Positions 1-7,509 of a DNA stretch of 36,777 nt are shown here, piece by piece. Source of the stretch: a virus. The first letter of the stretch is position 1. Every line of letters begins with the position of its first letter. The notes beneath the pieces were generated by a model. It saw only the letters and a list, made by a program, of their open reading frames with translations. It searched no databases and was not told where the DNA came from. The stretch lies in the IMG/VR virus record IMGVR_UViG_3300036850_000316, positions 1-36,777 of that record, one strand, 5' to 3'. The translations under genes were made by a program, and so were the position numbers.

Positions 1-468
1 CTAATTACCCCTGCTGCGCTCGAGGTACATCATCGACGGCAGGAATCGTCTCGGCGCGCCGATCGAGTCGATCTCGTGTCGTCGGATGCGCGCTCCCATC
101 TTGTTCACGAGGTCATGCCCCTCGGACAAGAAGTGGCGGATCAGAGCGCGCTCGAGAGTTGTGAGGACGGTCGGCATGCGTTGGCCCGGCCTCGTAACGG
201 CGTATCCCGGAAGCACGATGCGCTTGCCCGTCTTCGCCACCTGGACGTGGTTCATCAGCCTGAGGTTGTTCAGCTGGCCACGGAGCCGGCGCCTGATGTT
301 GTCGGCCTTGCCGACGTACAACGCCTCGAAGCCGGAGCCCCATTGACGCGCGAACACATACACGCCCGGCGCTGGGTCGAGCTTTTCTAGGTCCACGCCG
401 TATAGGCCGTCCCCCTTCGAACGGACCAGCGGGACGGGCCGCCGGCCCCACTCCACCTGCAGTCTCAT
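1..468 (-). CDS. GIY-YIG-like nuclease domain protein
   Basis: Small protein of 155 residues whose N-terminal half carries the two strands that define GIY-YIG nucleases: PGVYVF, then about ten residues later ALYVGKADNIRRRL. The lysine and arginines after the second strand fit the family's catalytic helix. The catalytic glutamate is probably in the LERALIRHFL segment, but I cannot fix it. Such domains cleave one DNA strand per active site and occur in homing endonucleases, UvrC and restriction enzymes. Here it stands alone, without a DNA-binding module, at the end of the phage next to an HNH gene, so cargo nuclease or anti-competitor function is possible. ATG at 468 is chosen; a GTG at 495 would add nine residues. 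Neither has a good ribosome binding site. Confidence 0.65.
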   Translation of the reverse strand: MRLQVEWGRRPVPLVRSKGDGLYGVDLEKLDPAPGVYVFARQWGSGFEALYVGKADNIRRRLRGQLNNLRLMNHVQVAKTGKRIVLPGYAVTRPGQRMPTVLTTLERALIRHFLSEGHDLVNKMGARIRRHEIDSIGAPRRFLPSMMYLERSRGN

Positions 469-531
469 GCCCGCAACGATAGGCCCCGGCTGCACCGAGC
501 GACCAGGATGTCGGTCAGCCAGTCGTCCTGG

Positions 532-1374
532 TTATGCACCAGGCGGCCCGGCCTCCCACGGACGCCCCTCGAAGAATGCGCGCTCGGACTCGTGGCGCTG
601 CAGGATCAACGCCTTGCGCTCCACGAAGATCCGATCGCGCAGGTCGTAGAACTCATCGAGGCTTGACGGGCAGACCGCGTCGTCCGGCTGCCTGTACCGG
701 TTGTGGAACCCGTTGCACGCCGCGCACGCGAGAACCTTGTTGCTGCAATCGTGCGTCCATTCGTTCGGAAGTCCGAAGCCACGGCATACGCTCTCGGGGA
801 CCACGTGGTCGAGCGCGAGCTGCAGCCAGCTCTCGTAACTCGCGGCGAGGTCGAGGCCGCAGTAGGCGCATGTCGTCTGGCCCGTCTTCCGCATGAACGC
901 GAGGCCGTAGCCCTTGCGCGCCGTGTCGCCGCCGGCTCGTCCCAGCAACGCTCGGCCGCCGTCGGGATAGGTGTCGAACGGCAGAGCCGACTTAACGCGA
1001 TCCGGTCGCGGACCGTCGAGGCGCTTCTCCTTCGACGCCTTGTTCTCGGCGTCGATCCTTCTTTGCTCGCTCATCAGTAGCTGCGCCACGTGGCGCAAGG
1101 TTTCGGGCGAGACCGGCGGCGGCGCACAGCAACGAGCGCAGTGAGTGACTCCACCACCCGAGATCGACCATCGCATGTCCTTGCAGTCGGGATGCAGCTC
1201 GCGGAACTCTGCCTCCTCGGCCTCGATCGCCGCGGCCTGCTCCGGCGTCCGGTGCATCACCGCAACCCACTCCGGACCACCGAAGAACGGACGACCGCAG
1301 TTGACGCACGGCGCCCCGGCCTGGAACTCCTCGTACGTCAGCCGGTCGGCGTCCGTCCAGGTGTGCTCACTCAT
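532..1374 (-). CDS. HNH endonuclease with extra cysteine motifs
   Basis: A 280-residue protein with a C-terminal HNH (beta-beta-alpha metal) nuclease: a CAYC pair, then LALDHVVPES containing the catalytic histidine, then a CAAC pair followed by NGFHNRY. The four cysteines would bind a structural zinc and the Asp-His plus Asn/His would hold the catalytic metal. The N-terminal half has further cysteines (CVNC; HCARCC) suggesting a second zinc site, followed by a charged linker. The start at 1374 overlaps the upstream gene's stop by eight bases (ATGAGTGA), so the two are translationally coupled and probably work together. The nuclease call is firm; role (restriction of foreign DNA, homing or packaging) is not visible. 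It is far from the terminase, unlike the second HNH gene at 18647. Confidence 0.75.
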   Translation of the reverse strand: MSEHTWTDADRLTYEEFQAGAPCVNCGRPFFGGPEWVAVMHRTPEQAAAIEAEEAEFRELHPDCKDMRWSISGGGVTHCARCCAPPPVSPETLRHVAQLLMSEQRRIDAENKASKEKRLDGPRPDRVKSALPFDTYPDGGRALLGRAGGDTARKGYGLAFMRKTGQTTCAYCGLDLAASYESWLQLALDHVVPESVCRGFGLPNEWTHDCSNKVLACAACNGFHNRYRQPDDAVCPSSLDEFYDLRDRIFVERKALILQRHESERAFFEGRPWEAGPPGA

Positions 1375-2137
1375 CTGAGGCATTAGGCCACGGCTGGTCC
1401 TTCGCCCACCAGAGAAACTCCGATGCCCACATGAGGTCGTCACGGAATCTCTGGGGCAGCAGTTCGACGAGCCGGTCATTGCTCCATATGACGAGGCGAC
1501 CGATCTGCCACTGGACTCGTTCCGCCTTCGGGAAGTTCACGCGGAAGACGGCATCCGCGAGCTCTTTCTTCCCGAAGCTGTTCGGCGAACTGTAGATGAG
1601 GATCGGGAGGAAGCGGACCGGCTCGACCATGCACAGCACCTTCGTCAAGAGCGATTCCTTCAGCCCACGGAAACCCATGCCGCGGTTGCCCTTGATGAGA
1701 TCCGTCAGACGATCCTCGAGGTGGGTTGAGGGAGGGCCGTACAGCAGGTACGAGATCGTCTCGACGACCCGGGCGCGAGCGTCGTCGTCGCCTCGCTGGT
1801 TCCACTCGTCGTTGAAGTTGCTCATGTTCCCCGGATGCGCGACGAGGTCGGAGTTCGCGAACCGACGCAGCTGTTCGCTGGTCACGCGTTCCAGACCGCC
1901 TTCCGAGAAGTGCTCGGAGTACTCGTCGCGGAAGGCGACGGCTCTCGGATCGGCGGCCGGTCTCCGTTCGGCGAACTCCTCGGCAAGCCGCTCGCCGCGT
2001 TCGCGCGCAAAATCGCCGACCACGGTCGATTCGAGGAACTCCTGACGCACTTCCTCGGTGGTAGGCACCCGTGGGGGCGGAGGCGCTGAGCACGTCGCGC
2101 ACTGCGACTCCTCGAGACCGTGGACACACTCCGCCAT
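1367..2137 (-). CDS. Unknown protein with N-terminal zinc motif, coupled to HNH gene
   Basis: I do not recognise this 256-residue protein. It opens with MAECVHGLEESQCATC, a C-x-H...C-x-x-C pattern that looks like a small zinc-binding knuckle. A charged helical stretch follows, then a mostly helical domain containing DEWNQRGDDDARARV, a tyrosine/leucine-rich ISYLLYG segment, and VEPVRFLPILIYSSP. The last pattern faintly recalls N-terminal regions of modification-dependent restriction proteins, but this is only an impression. No Walker or nuclease motif is visible. ATG at 2137 is preferred because it begins the cysteine motif; an earlier start at 2158 would add seven residues. The stop overlaps the HNH gene start, implying a two-gene unit. 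Confidence 0.5.
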   Translation of the reverse strand: MAECVHGLEESQCATCSAPPPPRVPTTEEVRQEFLESTVVGDFARERGERLAEEFAERRPAADPRAVAFRDEYSEHFSEGGLERVTSEQLRRFANSDLVAHPGNMSNFNDEWNQRGDDDARARVVETISYLLYGPPSTHLEDRLTDLIKGNRGMGFRGLKESLLTKVLCMVEPVRFLPILIYSSPNSFGKKELADAVFRVNFPKAERVQWQIGRLVIWSNDRLVELLPQRFRDDLMWASEFLWWAKDQPWPNASDE

Positions 2138-2183
2138 GACGCGACTGTAGCTCGTCACGCGACGACGGGAGTGGGCCCCGAAG

Positions 2184-2384
2184 TCAGCGTGGTTTGGCGA
2201 CTAGTTCGGCCCCCGCGCGAACCGTCGATGCGATCGACAGGTTCTTGAGCACCGACAGCACCGCCGCTCCCGCGGCGATCTTGAGGTCGCCCAAGCCGAG
2301 GCTGTTGGTGAGCACTACCGACGCGGCGAACGTCTGCACGAACGTCCACGCCGAGCGTTCAAGCACATCAAGAAACCGTGTCAT
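2184..2384 (-). CDS. Holin-like small membrane protein (r1t-type)
   Basis: A 66-residue protein with an N-terminal amphipathic, aromatic segment (MTRFLDVLERSAWTFVQTF) and two short hydrophobic stretches, roughly residues 15-28 and 36-52 (AAGAAVLSVLKNLS). This size and pattern is typical of r1t-type holins of actinophages, which permeabilise the cytoplasmic membrane so that the endolysin can reach the wall. A good Shine-Dalgarno (AAGGAG) precedes the ATG. It lies directly downstream of another membrane protein and the endolysin, completing a lysis cassette. The hydrophobic stretches are short, so the exact topology is uncertain. Confidence 0.7.
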   Translation of the reverse strand: MTRFLDVLERSAWTFVQTFAASVVLTNSLGLGDLKIAAGAAVLSVLKNLSIASTVRAGAELVAKPR

Positions 2385-2399
2385 GTGAGTCTCCTTGTC

Positions 2400-2858
2400 C
2401 TAACGCGAGAGCGCGTACGCGATCGCGATGAGCGTTGAGATGAAGCCCGCCGCACCGACGAGGTAGCCCCATCCGTCCTTGAGTCCGGAGCGCTGACCTT
2501 CGCCTCGCTCGAAGCGCGTGGCGAGTGCATCGATGCGTGCGGTGAGCGCCTCGATCTTCTCCCGCAGGTTGCTGGTCTCGGCGTTCGCTTCGCCGCGCGG
2601 CATGAACGTCGACGCTTGATCTCCGAGCTGAGCGCGGAACTCGTTGACGGCCTCGAAGCGCTTCTCGGCGGCGAGCTCGGCCTTGGCGACCGCACGTTCA
2701 GCGGCACTCAACGCTGCAGCGACGGCCTTCTCCTGCGCATCGAAGCGTTGCTCGTACCGGTGATCGCGCTCGTCGAAGATCTGAGCGAAGTGAGCGCGGA
2801 GCGTTTCGACGGTCCAGCCGCTGGCCTCGCTTGCTGTCTCACCACCGCCAGGGCTCAT
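2400..2858 (-). CDS. Coiled-coil protein with C-terminal membrane anchor, lysis cassette
   Basis: A 152-residue protein. Residues about 15-110 form a long alpha-helical, alanine/glutamate-rich coiled coil with a repeated [20 protein letters not shown] pattern. Residues about 130-148 form one transmembrane helix ([16 protein letters not shown]). Proteins of this design are common beside the endolysin in actinophages and are annotated as second holins or membrane-linked lysis proteins; their mechanism is not established here. ATG at 2858 is chosen because it forms an ATGA overlap with the endolysin stop, giving coupled translation. A start at 2876 inside the endolysin gene would add six residues. 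Confidence 0.65.
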   Translation of the reverse strand: MSPGGGETASEASGWTVETLRAHFAQIFDERDHRYEQRFDAQEKAVAAALSAAERAVAKAELAAEKRFEAVNEFRAQLGDQASTFMPRGEANAETSNLREKIEALTARIDALATRFERGEGQRSGLKDGWGYLVGAAGFISTLIAIAYALSR

Positions 2859-3541
2859 CGCCACAACGCGTCCCATGTGATTGGCCCGACGACGCCGTCA
2901 GCCTGCAGCTTGCGCGCCTTTTGGAACGCGATCACCGCGCCGGAGGTGGCGGGACCGAAGACCTTGTCGACAACGAGCTTGCTGCCGTGGTGGTTGAGCC
3001 GGCTCTGCACCGTGCCCACGTCGTCGCCCCTTGTGTACGGGGACGTCAGCGTGAGGAACCGTCCAGGCCAACGCGGGTGCGCCGACGCCGCCTTCGATGT
3101 CGTCGCCGTGCTCTTGTACGGCGGCCGTCCGAAGCCGAGGATCGAGCCGGACCGCGTCCGGCGCTCCACCCGGCTATTCGAGTTGCCCTCGATCGTCCCG
3201 ACGCTGCCGTCGGCGTTGACCTTCTCCACGAACCCGACGTGCTCGGCCCCCGCGCGCCCGCCTGTCCAGTCGAAGAACACGAGATCCCCGACGGCCGGCG
3301 TCGTGTGCCATCGCTTCTGTGCCTTGAACCAGTTCACGCCGGTCGGGCAGTACGCGAAGCCCTTCGGCGTCGAGATCGGTATAGGCGTGCCCGTCGTGTA
3401 CAGGCAGTAGCTCACGAACATCGCGCACCACGGGTTGTAGTCCATCCCGTACCACGCGCCGAACGTACTGCGGTTGTTCGCGCCCTCCTTGTAGCCGATC
3501 CACTGCCGCGCGACGTCGAGTGCTTGCTGTGCCGTTCCCAT
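2855..3541 (-). other. Possible internally initiated short endolysin (CHAP + binding domain)
   Basis: Within the endolysin gene, the coding strand reads AAAGGAGGAACGAAGATG, with the ATG at 3541-3539 in frame. The purine run matches the anti-Shine-Dalgarno almost perfectly, seven bases before the start. It sits exactly at the linker between the transglycosylase-like and CHAP domains. Initiation here would give a 228-residue CHAP plus peptidoglycan-binding protein. Dual-start endolysins are known in other phages. The alternative is a relic of two once-separate genes that fused. Confidence 0.5.
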
Positions 3542-3934
3542 CTTCGTTCCTCCTTTGAGCGCAGCCACGGCGGCTTGCGCTTTCTCGAACCGGCCGAACT
3601 TGCGGTAGCCGCCGTCGGTGTAGGCGCCCCACGGGCGGAAGCTGCGACCGGCGGCGACGTAGATGCCGAATGCGACGCGCGCGTTGACGGCGGGGATGAA
3701 CAGCTCGTCGTTGGACTTGAGGCCGTAGCGCGCTCGGCGATCCGGCCCGAGGGCGCCGCGCATGTTGATCTGCCACAAGCCGTACGAGTCGTCGCCGGTG
3801 CGCGGGTTGGCGTTGCGCGCGCGCTCGTTGCCTTCCGACTCGCCGAGAGCGACGGCGACGGCAACGACGAGCTCGTCGCGCGACCACCCGGCCTGCTGTG
3901 CGGCGCGAGCGATATCAACTGCAGCAGTAGGCAT
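2855..3934 (-). CDS. Endolysin: transglycosylase-like + CHAP + peptidoglycan-binding domains
   Basis: A 359-residue cell-wall hydrolase with three parts. Residues 15-125 look like a lysozyme/transglycosylase fold: GESEGN with candidate catalytic Glu32/Glu34, then [10 protein letters not shown], the hallmark of SLT-type enzymes. Residues 135-255 form a CHAP amidase/endopeptidase domain with Cys170 ([11 protein letters not shown]), His232 ([10 protein letters not shown]) and the IEGNS motif. Residues 290-359 form a PG_binding_1 domain ending in [13 protein letters not shown]. Together they would cut both glycan and peptide bonds of peptidoglycan at the end of infection. There is no signal peptide, so export depends on the holin. 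Inside the gene, at codon 132, an excellent ribosome binding site and in-frame ATG could give a shorter CHAP-only product (separate entry). Confidence 0.88.
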   Translation of the reverse strand: MPTAAVDIARAAQQAGWSRDELVVAVAVALGESEGNERARNANPRTGDDSYGLWQINMRGALGPDRRARYGLKSNDELFIPAVNARVAFGIYVAAGRSFRPWGAYTDGGYRKFGRFEKAQAAVAALKGGTKMGTAQQALDVARQWIGYKEGANNRSTFGAWYGMDYNPWCAMFVSYCLYTTGTPIPISTPKGFAYCPTGVNWFKAQKRWHTTPAVGDLVFFDWTGGRAGAEHVGFVEKVNADGSVGTIEGNSNSRVERRTRSGSILGFGRPPYKSTATTSKAASAHPRWPGRFLTLTSPYTRGDDVGTVQSRLNHHGSKLVVDKVFGPATSGAVIAFQKARKLQADGVVGPITWDALWR

Positions 3935-3974
3935 GGCGAAACCTCCGGACGAACGGACGGGGGCCGAGCGGGCG

Positions 3975-4379
3975 TTAGATCGTCGAGAAGACGATTCCGT
4001 CGAGCTGGAAGTAGACGTTGCTGCCGGTCGTCGGCACGACCGTGCCGGCCGCGTTGACGACCACCACGCCGAACGCGTTGTTGGACTCGACGGCGAAGAT
4101 CGCCTGGGCCGTCGGCCGGTAGCCGGCGGGGAGCGTGAAGGCCGACGTGTTGACCACGCCGTTCTTGATCGTGCCCTTGAGCCAGACCATGTCGCCGATC
4201 CGGCGGTAGCCGGCGTTCGTGAAGCCGGACCCGAAGTTGACCCACGTGCCGGTCAGCGTCGGCGGCGTCCACGCGAGGTCGCCGACGAGGTAGAGCAGGT
4301 TGTCGCGCACGTGGAGGTTCATGAGCGCGGCGTCGGGGACCTCGGCGGCCACCCACGTCCTGGGCGCGGTCCAGGCCAT
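3975..4379 (-). CDS. Small tail/fibre protein, paralog 1
   Basis: A 134-residue protein, one of three tandem paralogs that all begin with MAWTxPRTWVA and share a central GYRRIGDxVxLxGTIK block, a LPAGYRP turn and an ending of the form YxxLDGIxFS. The glycine- and beta-rich pattern resembles small receptor-binding or baseplate-associated domains found after minor tail genes in actinophages. Its start shares one base with the stop of paralog 2 (TGATG), so it is made by termination-reinitiation. Position between tail genes and endolysin supports a distal-tail role. I cannot tell which ligand it binds. Confidence 0.65.
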   Translation of the reverse strand: MAWTAPRTWVAAEVPDAALMNLHVRDNLLYLVGDLAWTPPTLTGTWVNFGSGFTNAGYRRIGDMVWLKGTIKNGVVNTSAFTLPAGYRPTAQAIFAVESNNAFGVVVVNAAGTVVPTTGSNVYFQLDGIVFSTI

Positions 4380-4786
4380 CAGGCCACCGCCGAGAAGCAG
4401 ATGCCGTCGAGGGTGTAGTAGGCGTTGGAGCCGATCTGCGGGATGACGTTGCCCGAGACCGACACGGTCACGCGGCCGATCAGGTTGTTGGCGTCGGAGA
4501 TGAAGATCTGCTGGACGAACGGCCGCCAGCCGGCCGGAAGCACGAAGGCCGCGGCGGCGATCGTGCCGCTCTTGATCGTCCCGCGCAGGTAGACGACGTC
4601 GCCGATCCGCCGGTAGCCGGCGGCCAGTGTGACGCCTCCGAAGTTGACCCAAGCGTTGGTGAACGTCGGCGCGATCCACGCGGCGTCGCCCTTGAGGTAG
4701 AGCTCGTTGTCGCGGATCTGCTCGTCGAGCATCGCCTTGGTCGCGGTCTCGCCGGCCACCCACGTGCGGGGCGTCGTCCAGGCCAC
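4379..4786 (-). CDS. Small tail/fibre protein, paralog 2
   Basis: A 135-residue protein clearly homologous to the two neighbours: same MAWTTPRTWVAGE start, RDNELYLKGD block, WVNFGG strand, GYRRIGDVVYLRGTIK core and LPAGWRP turn. It is closest to paralog 1 by eye. Translation starts at a GTG one base past the stop of paralog 3. It is likely a structural piece of the tail tip or fibre. Differences between copies fall in the AVSGNVIPQ and SDANN stretches, as expected if surface loops diverge for host recognition. Confidence 0.65.
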   Translation of the reverse strand: MAWTTPRTWVAGETATKAMLDEQIRDNELYLKGDAAWIAPTFTNAWVNFGGVTLAAGYRRIGDVVYLRGTIKSGTIAAAAFVLPAGWRPFVQQIFISDANNLIGRVTVSVSGNVIPQIGSNAYYTLDGICFSAVA

Positions 4787-4787
4787 G

Positions 4788-5213
4788 TCAGGCCACCGGG
4801 AACTGGATTCCGGCCACGGAGAACCACGTCGCGGACCCCGTGTAGGCGACGACCTCGCCCGTCGTGTCGAGCACGTCGCAGCGGCCGAAAAGATTGTTGG
4901 AGACCACGGCGAAGGTCATGCGCTCCGGCGGCCGGTAGCCGACGGGGAGGACGAACATCGCGCCGAGCGACGGCGTCGACGACACGGTCCCGCTCTTGGC
5001 GAGCCCGACCATCTTGAGGACCTTGCCGATCAGCTTGTAGCGCGGCCCGCCGTACGTCGTGCCGGCGTCGTAGGCCACCCACGAGTTGAGCAGGGTCGGG
5101 AGCTGCCAGGCGTCGTCGCCCTTGAGGTAGCGCAGGTTGTCGCGGACGGTGTTGAGGTCGGCACCAGACACGACCTCGAGCGCGACCCACGTGCGGGGCG
5201 CCGTCCAGGCCAC
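4788..5213 (-). CDS. Small tail/fibre protein, paralog 3 (most divergent)
   Basis: A 141-residue member of the same family as the two genes downstream. It keeps [38 protein letters not shown] and the terminal AGIQF, but its centre (VAYDAGTTYGGPRYKLIGKVLKM) is divergent and longer. GTG start, two bases after the stop of the zinc-motif tail gene. As the first copy after the large minor tail protein it may be the ancestral copy from which the other two arose by duplication; that order is inference. Confidence 0.62.
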   Translation of the reverse strand: MAWTAPRTWVALEVVSGADLNTVRDNLRYLKGDDAWQLPTLLNSWVAYDAGTTYGGPRYKLIGKVLKMVGLAKSGTVSSTPSLGAMFVLPVGYRPPERMTFAVVSNNLFGRCDVLDTTGEVVAYTGSATWFSVAGIQFPVA

Positions 5214-5215
5214 GG

Positions 5216-5653
5216 CTACTCCTCACCGCGCGCACGCCGCTGGATCTCGCGCGGGTCCGGCGCGTCCGGGTCGTTCTCGATCACCGGCCGCGCGTGGCGC
5301 CAGTTGTCGGCGGCCAGGTCGTCGCGGGTCTCGGCCCCCGGCGTCCAGTTCCACGCCGATCGCGGCCGCGCCTCGAGCACGCGCAAGACGGCGTTGAGCG
5401 TCGCGCGGTTCGGCCGGGTGACGTGGTGGATCGTCCCGCACTGACAGCACACGGCCTTGGGCTCGTCCATCCCGCACGCGATCCCGGACCCGCACTCGTA
5501 GCAGTCGGCGACCAGCCGGCCGTGGTTCACGTAGGCCGCGACGGGCGGCCCCGTCGACGGCTTCGGCTCGATCCCCATGTCGGCCAGGCGCTTGAGCAGG
5601 TCGGCCTGCGACCGCACCCGCAGCGCGCGCCGGTACTCGACGAGCTCGGCCAT
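5216..5653 (-). CDS. Tail-region protein with four-cysteine zinc motif
   Basis: A 145-residue protein of unknown function. Residues about 45-70 contain CYEC followed by CCQC (with another cysteine between), a compact arrangement that should bind zinc as a ribbon. The N-terminus (MAELVEYRRALRVRSQADLLKRLADMG) is helical, and the C-terminus is charged and proline-rich. The start shares a base with the stop of the large minor tail gene (TGATG). Position in the tail operon suggests a structural or assembly role. The much longer open frame continuing upstream to 7444 is an antiphase artefact over the minor tail gene. Confidence 0.6.
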   Translation of the reverse strand: MAELVEYRRALRVRSQADLLKRLADMGIEPKPSTGPPVAAYVNHGRLVADCYECGSGIACGMDEPKAVCCQCGTIHHVTRPNRATLNAVLRVLEARPRSAWNWTPGAETRDDLAADNWRHARPVIENDPDAPDPREIQRRARGEE

Positions 5654-7509
5654 CAGAAGCCCACCACCGTCGTCGTGTCGAGGACGCCGTGCGTGGCGTG
5701 GCCGAGGACCCAGAAGTTCCAATCCTCCGCCGGCGAGAGCTGGTAGCCCAGGCTCATCGCCGCGCCGTCGACGGCCTCGGTGATCTGCTCGACGAAGACG
5801 TCGCGCTGCACGGTCGCGCCGGTCGGCGGCCGCCGCATGATCCGCACGCGGTCGCCGATCCCGCGGGAAAGCAGGGCAACCCACTCCGCGTTGGCGTAGA
5901 CCGGCCCGAAGCTGACGGTCTCGCACCTCACGCGCGGGTCCTTGTAGCGGCGCAGCGAGAAGTCGGCGCGGTCGATCGCCTCGGCCGCGACCTCGAGGTC
6001 GGTGCGCTGCTCGAGGGTGCGCCGGCCGTAGGTCTCCTGCGAGTCGAGATCCTCCCGCACGATCAGGGTCCCGGCGTTGGTCTCGCGGATCTCGTTGTAG
6101 ATCCGCTCCTCGTCGTAGGACAGCTCCACGACCTCGTAGTCGACCTCGGCCCCGCCGCCGTCGCCGAACGTCGCCTGCGGGGCGTCCTTCGGCGCGGTGA
6201 TCCGGTCGTAGCGGTCGAAGAACGTCGGCGAGCCGTCGCCGGCGATGAAGAACACGCCGGCCTCGGACTCGGCCACCTGGTGCAGCGCCTCGAGCGCCGA
6301 GACCCCCTCGAGGTCGGCCGCGGCGAGCGTCGACTGGCCTGGGTCGATCGACCGCGGCGTCGCCGGCCATCCGGCCCGGTCGAGGATGTAGCCGATCCGC
6401 GCGCCGGACAACTCGCCGGCGCGCAACGTCCGGGCGGCGTAGTGCGCGGTGATCCTCGCCGGCGTCAGCACGTGGTCGTAGACGGCGAACTCGTCCAGGC
6501 CGCACGCAGCGGCCGTGCCGATCCACCCGGCCGCCAGCACGAACCCGACGTCCGGCGGGTCGATCGTCGCGGCCGCCGTCTGCGAGTCGACGAGCACGGA
6601 GTCGACGTAGAGCTCCAGGAGCAGGGTCGAGGCGTTGTACTGGCAGACCACGTGGTGCCACGCCCCGTTGTTGGTCGCCGTCGGGTTGCCGAGGATCTGC
6701 AGCTCGGAGTGGTCCTCGCCGAACGCGACGAACTGCAGCTTGCCGGCCGACGCCGCGGCCAGCGAATCGAGCGAGAGCCAGTACGTGCCGGTCTGCCCGA
6801 GCTGCCACAGGTTGCCGAAGACCGCGGCCGTCATGTCGTACCAGGTCTCGATCGCGAACGATCCGCCCGGCGTGCGCCCGGGCGCCGGCACGATCCCGTA
6901 GTTGCCGACGCCGTCGAAGCGGTAGCAGCCCGTCCCGTCGCGCATCGCGACGTCCTCGTGATCGTGCGTGGCACCGACGACGTAGCCGGCGAGGGCGGCG
7001 GAGGTCTCGTCCGACAGGAAGGCGCCGCCGCCGCTGGCGATCGGCTCGTCGCGCATCCGGTAGTAGAGAAGCGGGTCGTCCGCCAGGACCTCGACGGCGT
7101 AGGGCGAGACCAGGTCGGCCCGGGCGAGGATCTTGAACAGGTCGACGCAGCGCAGCTGCAGCACGACCGAGCCCGGGTCGCCGCCGCCCTCCCAGCGCAG
7201 CGGCCACGCCTCGACGAAGCCCTGGAAGCGCCGGTAGTTCACCCCGTCGTGAACCACCGTGTAGCGCACCGGGCGCATGGGAAGCACGTTGGGGTAGTAG
7301 GGGCTCGCCGCGTTGGTGGGGTCGAACCGGCGGTCCTCGTCTTCGACCTCGAGGGTGAGCACGCTCGCCTCGATGCGGTCGAGCTCGAACTGTCGCCCGC
7401 TTACGCGATCGAGGTGACGCACGTAGGGCGTGATGTCGACCCACGCCGGGCTCGCGTCGAACGGGTCGCTCGCGAAGGCGACTTCGACCACGAACGTCGG
7501 CTGCGTCAC
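5653..7509 (-). CDS. Minor tail protein with inserted LamG-like domain
   Basis: A 618-residue minor tail protein. The first 150 residues (VDITPYVRHL...ASVLTLEVEDEDRRFDP...YRRFQGFVEAWP) match the start of actinophage minor tail proteins that follow the tape measure and build the tail tip. Residues about 150-360 form a LamG/concanavalin-like jelly roll (YRFDGVGNYGIV, SFAIETWYDM, GAWHHVVCQYN, LDEFAVYDHVL), a fold used to bind sugars. The tail-type scaffold resumes afterwards (ALEALHQVAESEAGVFF...RIYNEIRE). It is plausibly an adhesin built into the tail tip. GTG start overlaps the tape measure stop by four bases. The structural role is firm; carbohydrate binding is inferred from the fold. Confidence 0.75.
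   Translation of the reverse strand: MTQPTFVVEVAFASDPFDASPAWVDITPYVRHLDRVSGRQFELDRIEASVLTLEVEDEDRRFDPTNAASPYYPNVLPMRPVRYTVVHDGVNYRRFQGFVEAWPLRWEGGGDPGSVVLQLRCVDLFKILARADLVSPYAVEVLADDPLLYYRMRDEPIASGGGAFLSDETSAALAGYVVGATHDHEDVAMRDGTGCYRFDGVGNYGIVPAPGRTPGGSFAIETWYDMTAAVFGNLWQLGQTGTYWLSLDSLAAASAGKLQFVAFGEDHSELQILGNPTATNNGAWHHVVCQYNASTLLLELYVDSVLVDSQTAAATIDPPDVGFVLAAGWIGTAAACGLDEFAVYDHVLTPARITAHYAARTLRAGELSGARIGYILDRAGWPATPRSIDPGQSTLAAADLEGVSALEALHQVAESEAGVFFIAGDGSPTFFDRYDRITAPKDAPQATFGDGGGAEVDYEVVELSYDEERIYNEIRETNAGTLIVREDLDSQETYGRRTLEQRTDLEVAAEAIDRADFSLRRYKDPRVRCETVSFGPVYANAEWVALLSRGIGDRVRIMRRPPTGATVQRDVFVEQITEAVDGAAMSLGYQLSPAEDWNFWVLGHATHGVLDTTTVVGF

Noticed and set aside
5216-7444. 742-codon frame on the minus strand across the minor tail gene
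   Set aside because: Only the last 145 codons (from 5653) are real; the upstream part is antiphase Arg-rich sequence over the minor tail protein.
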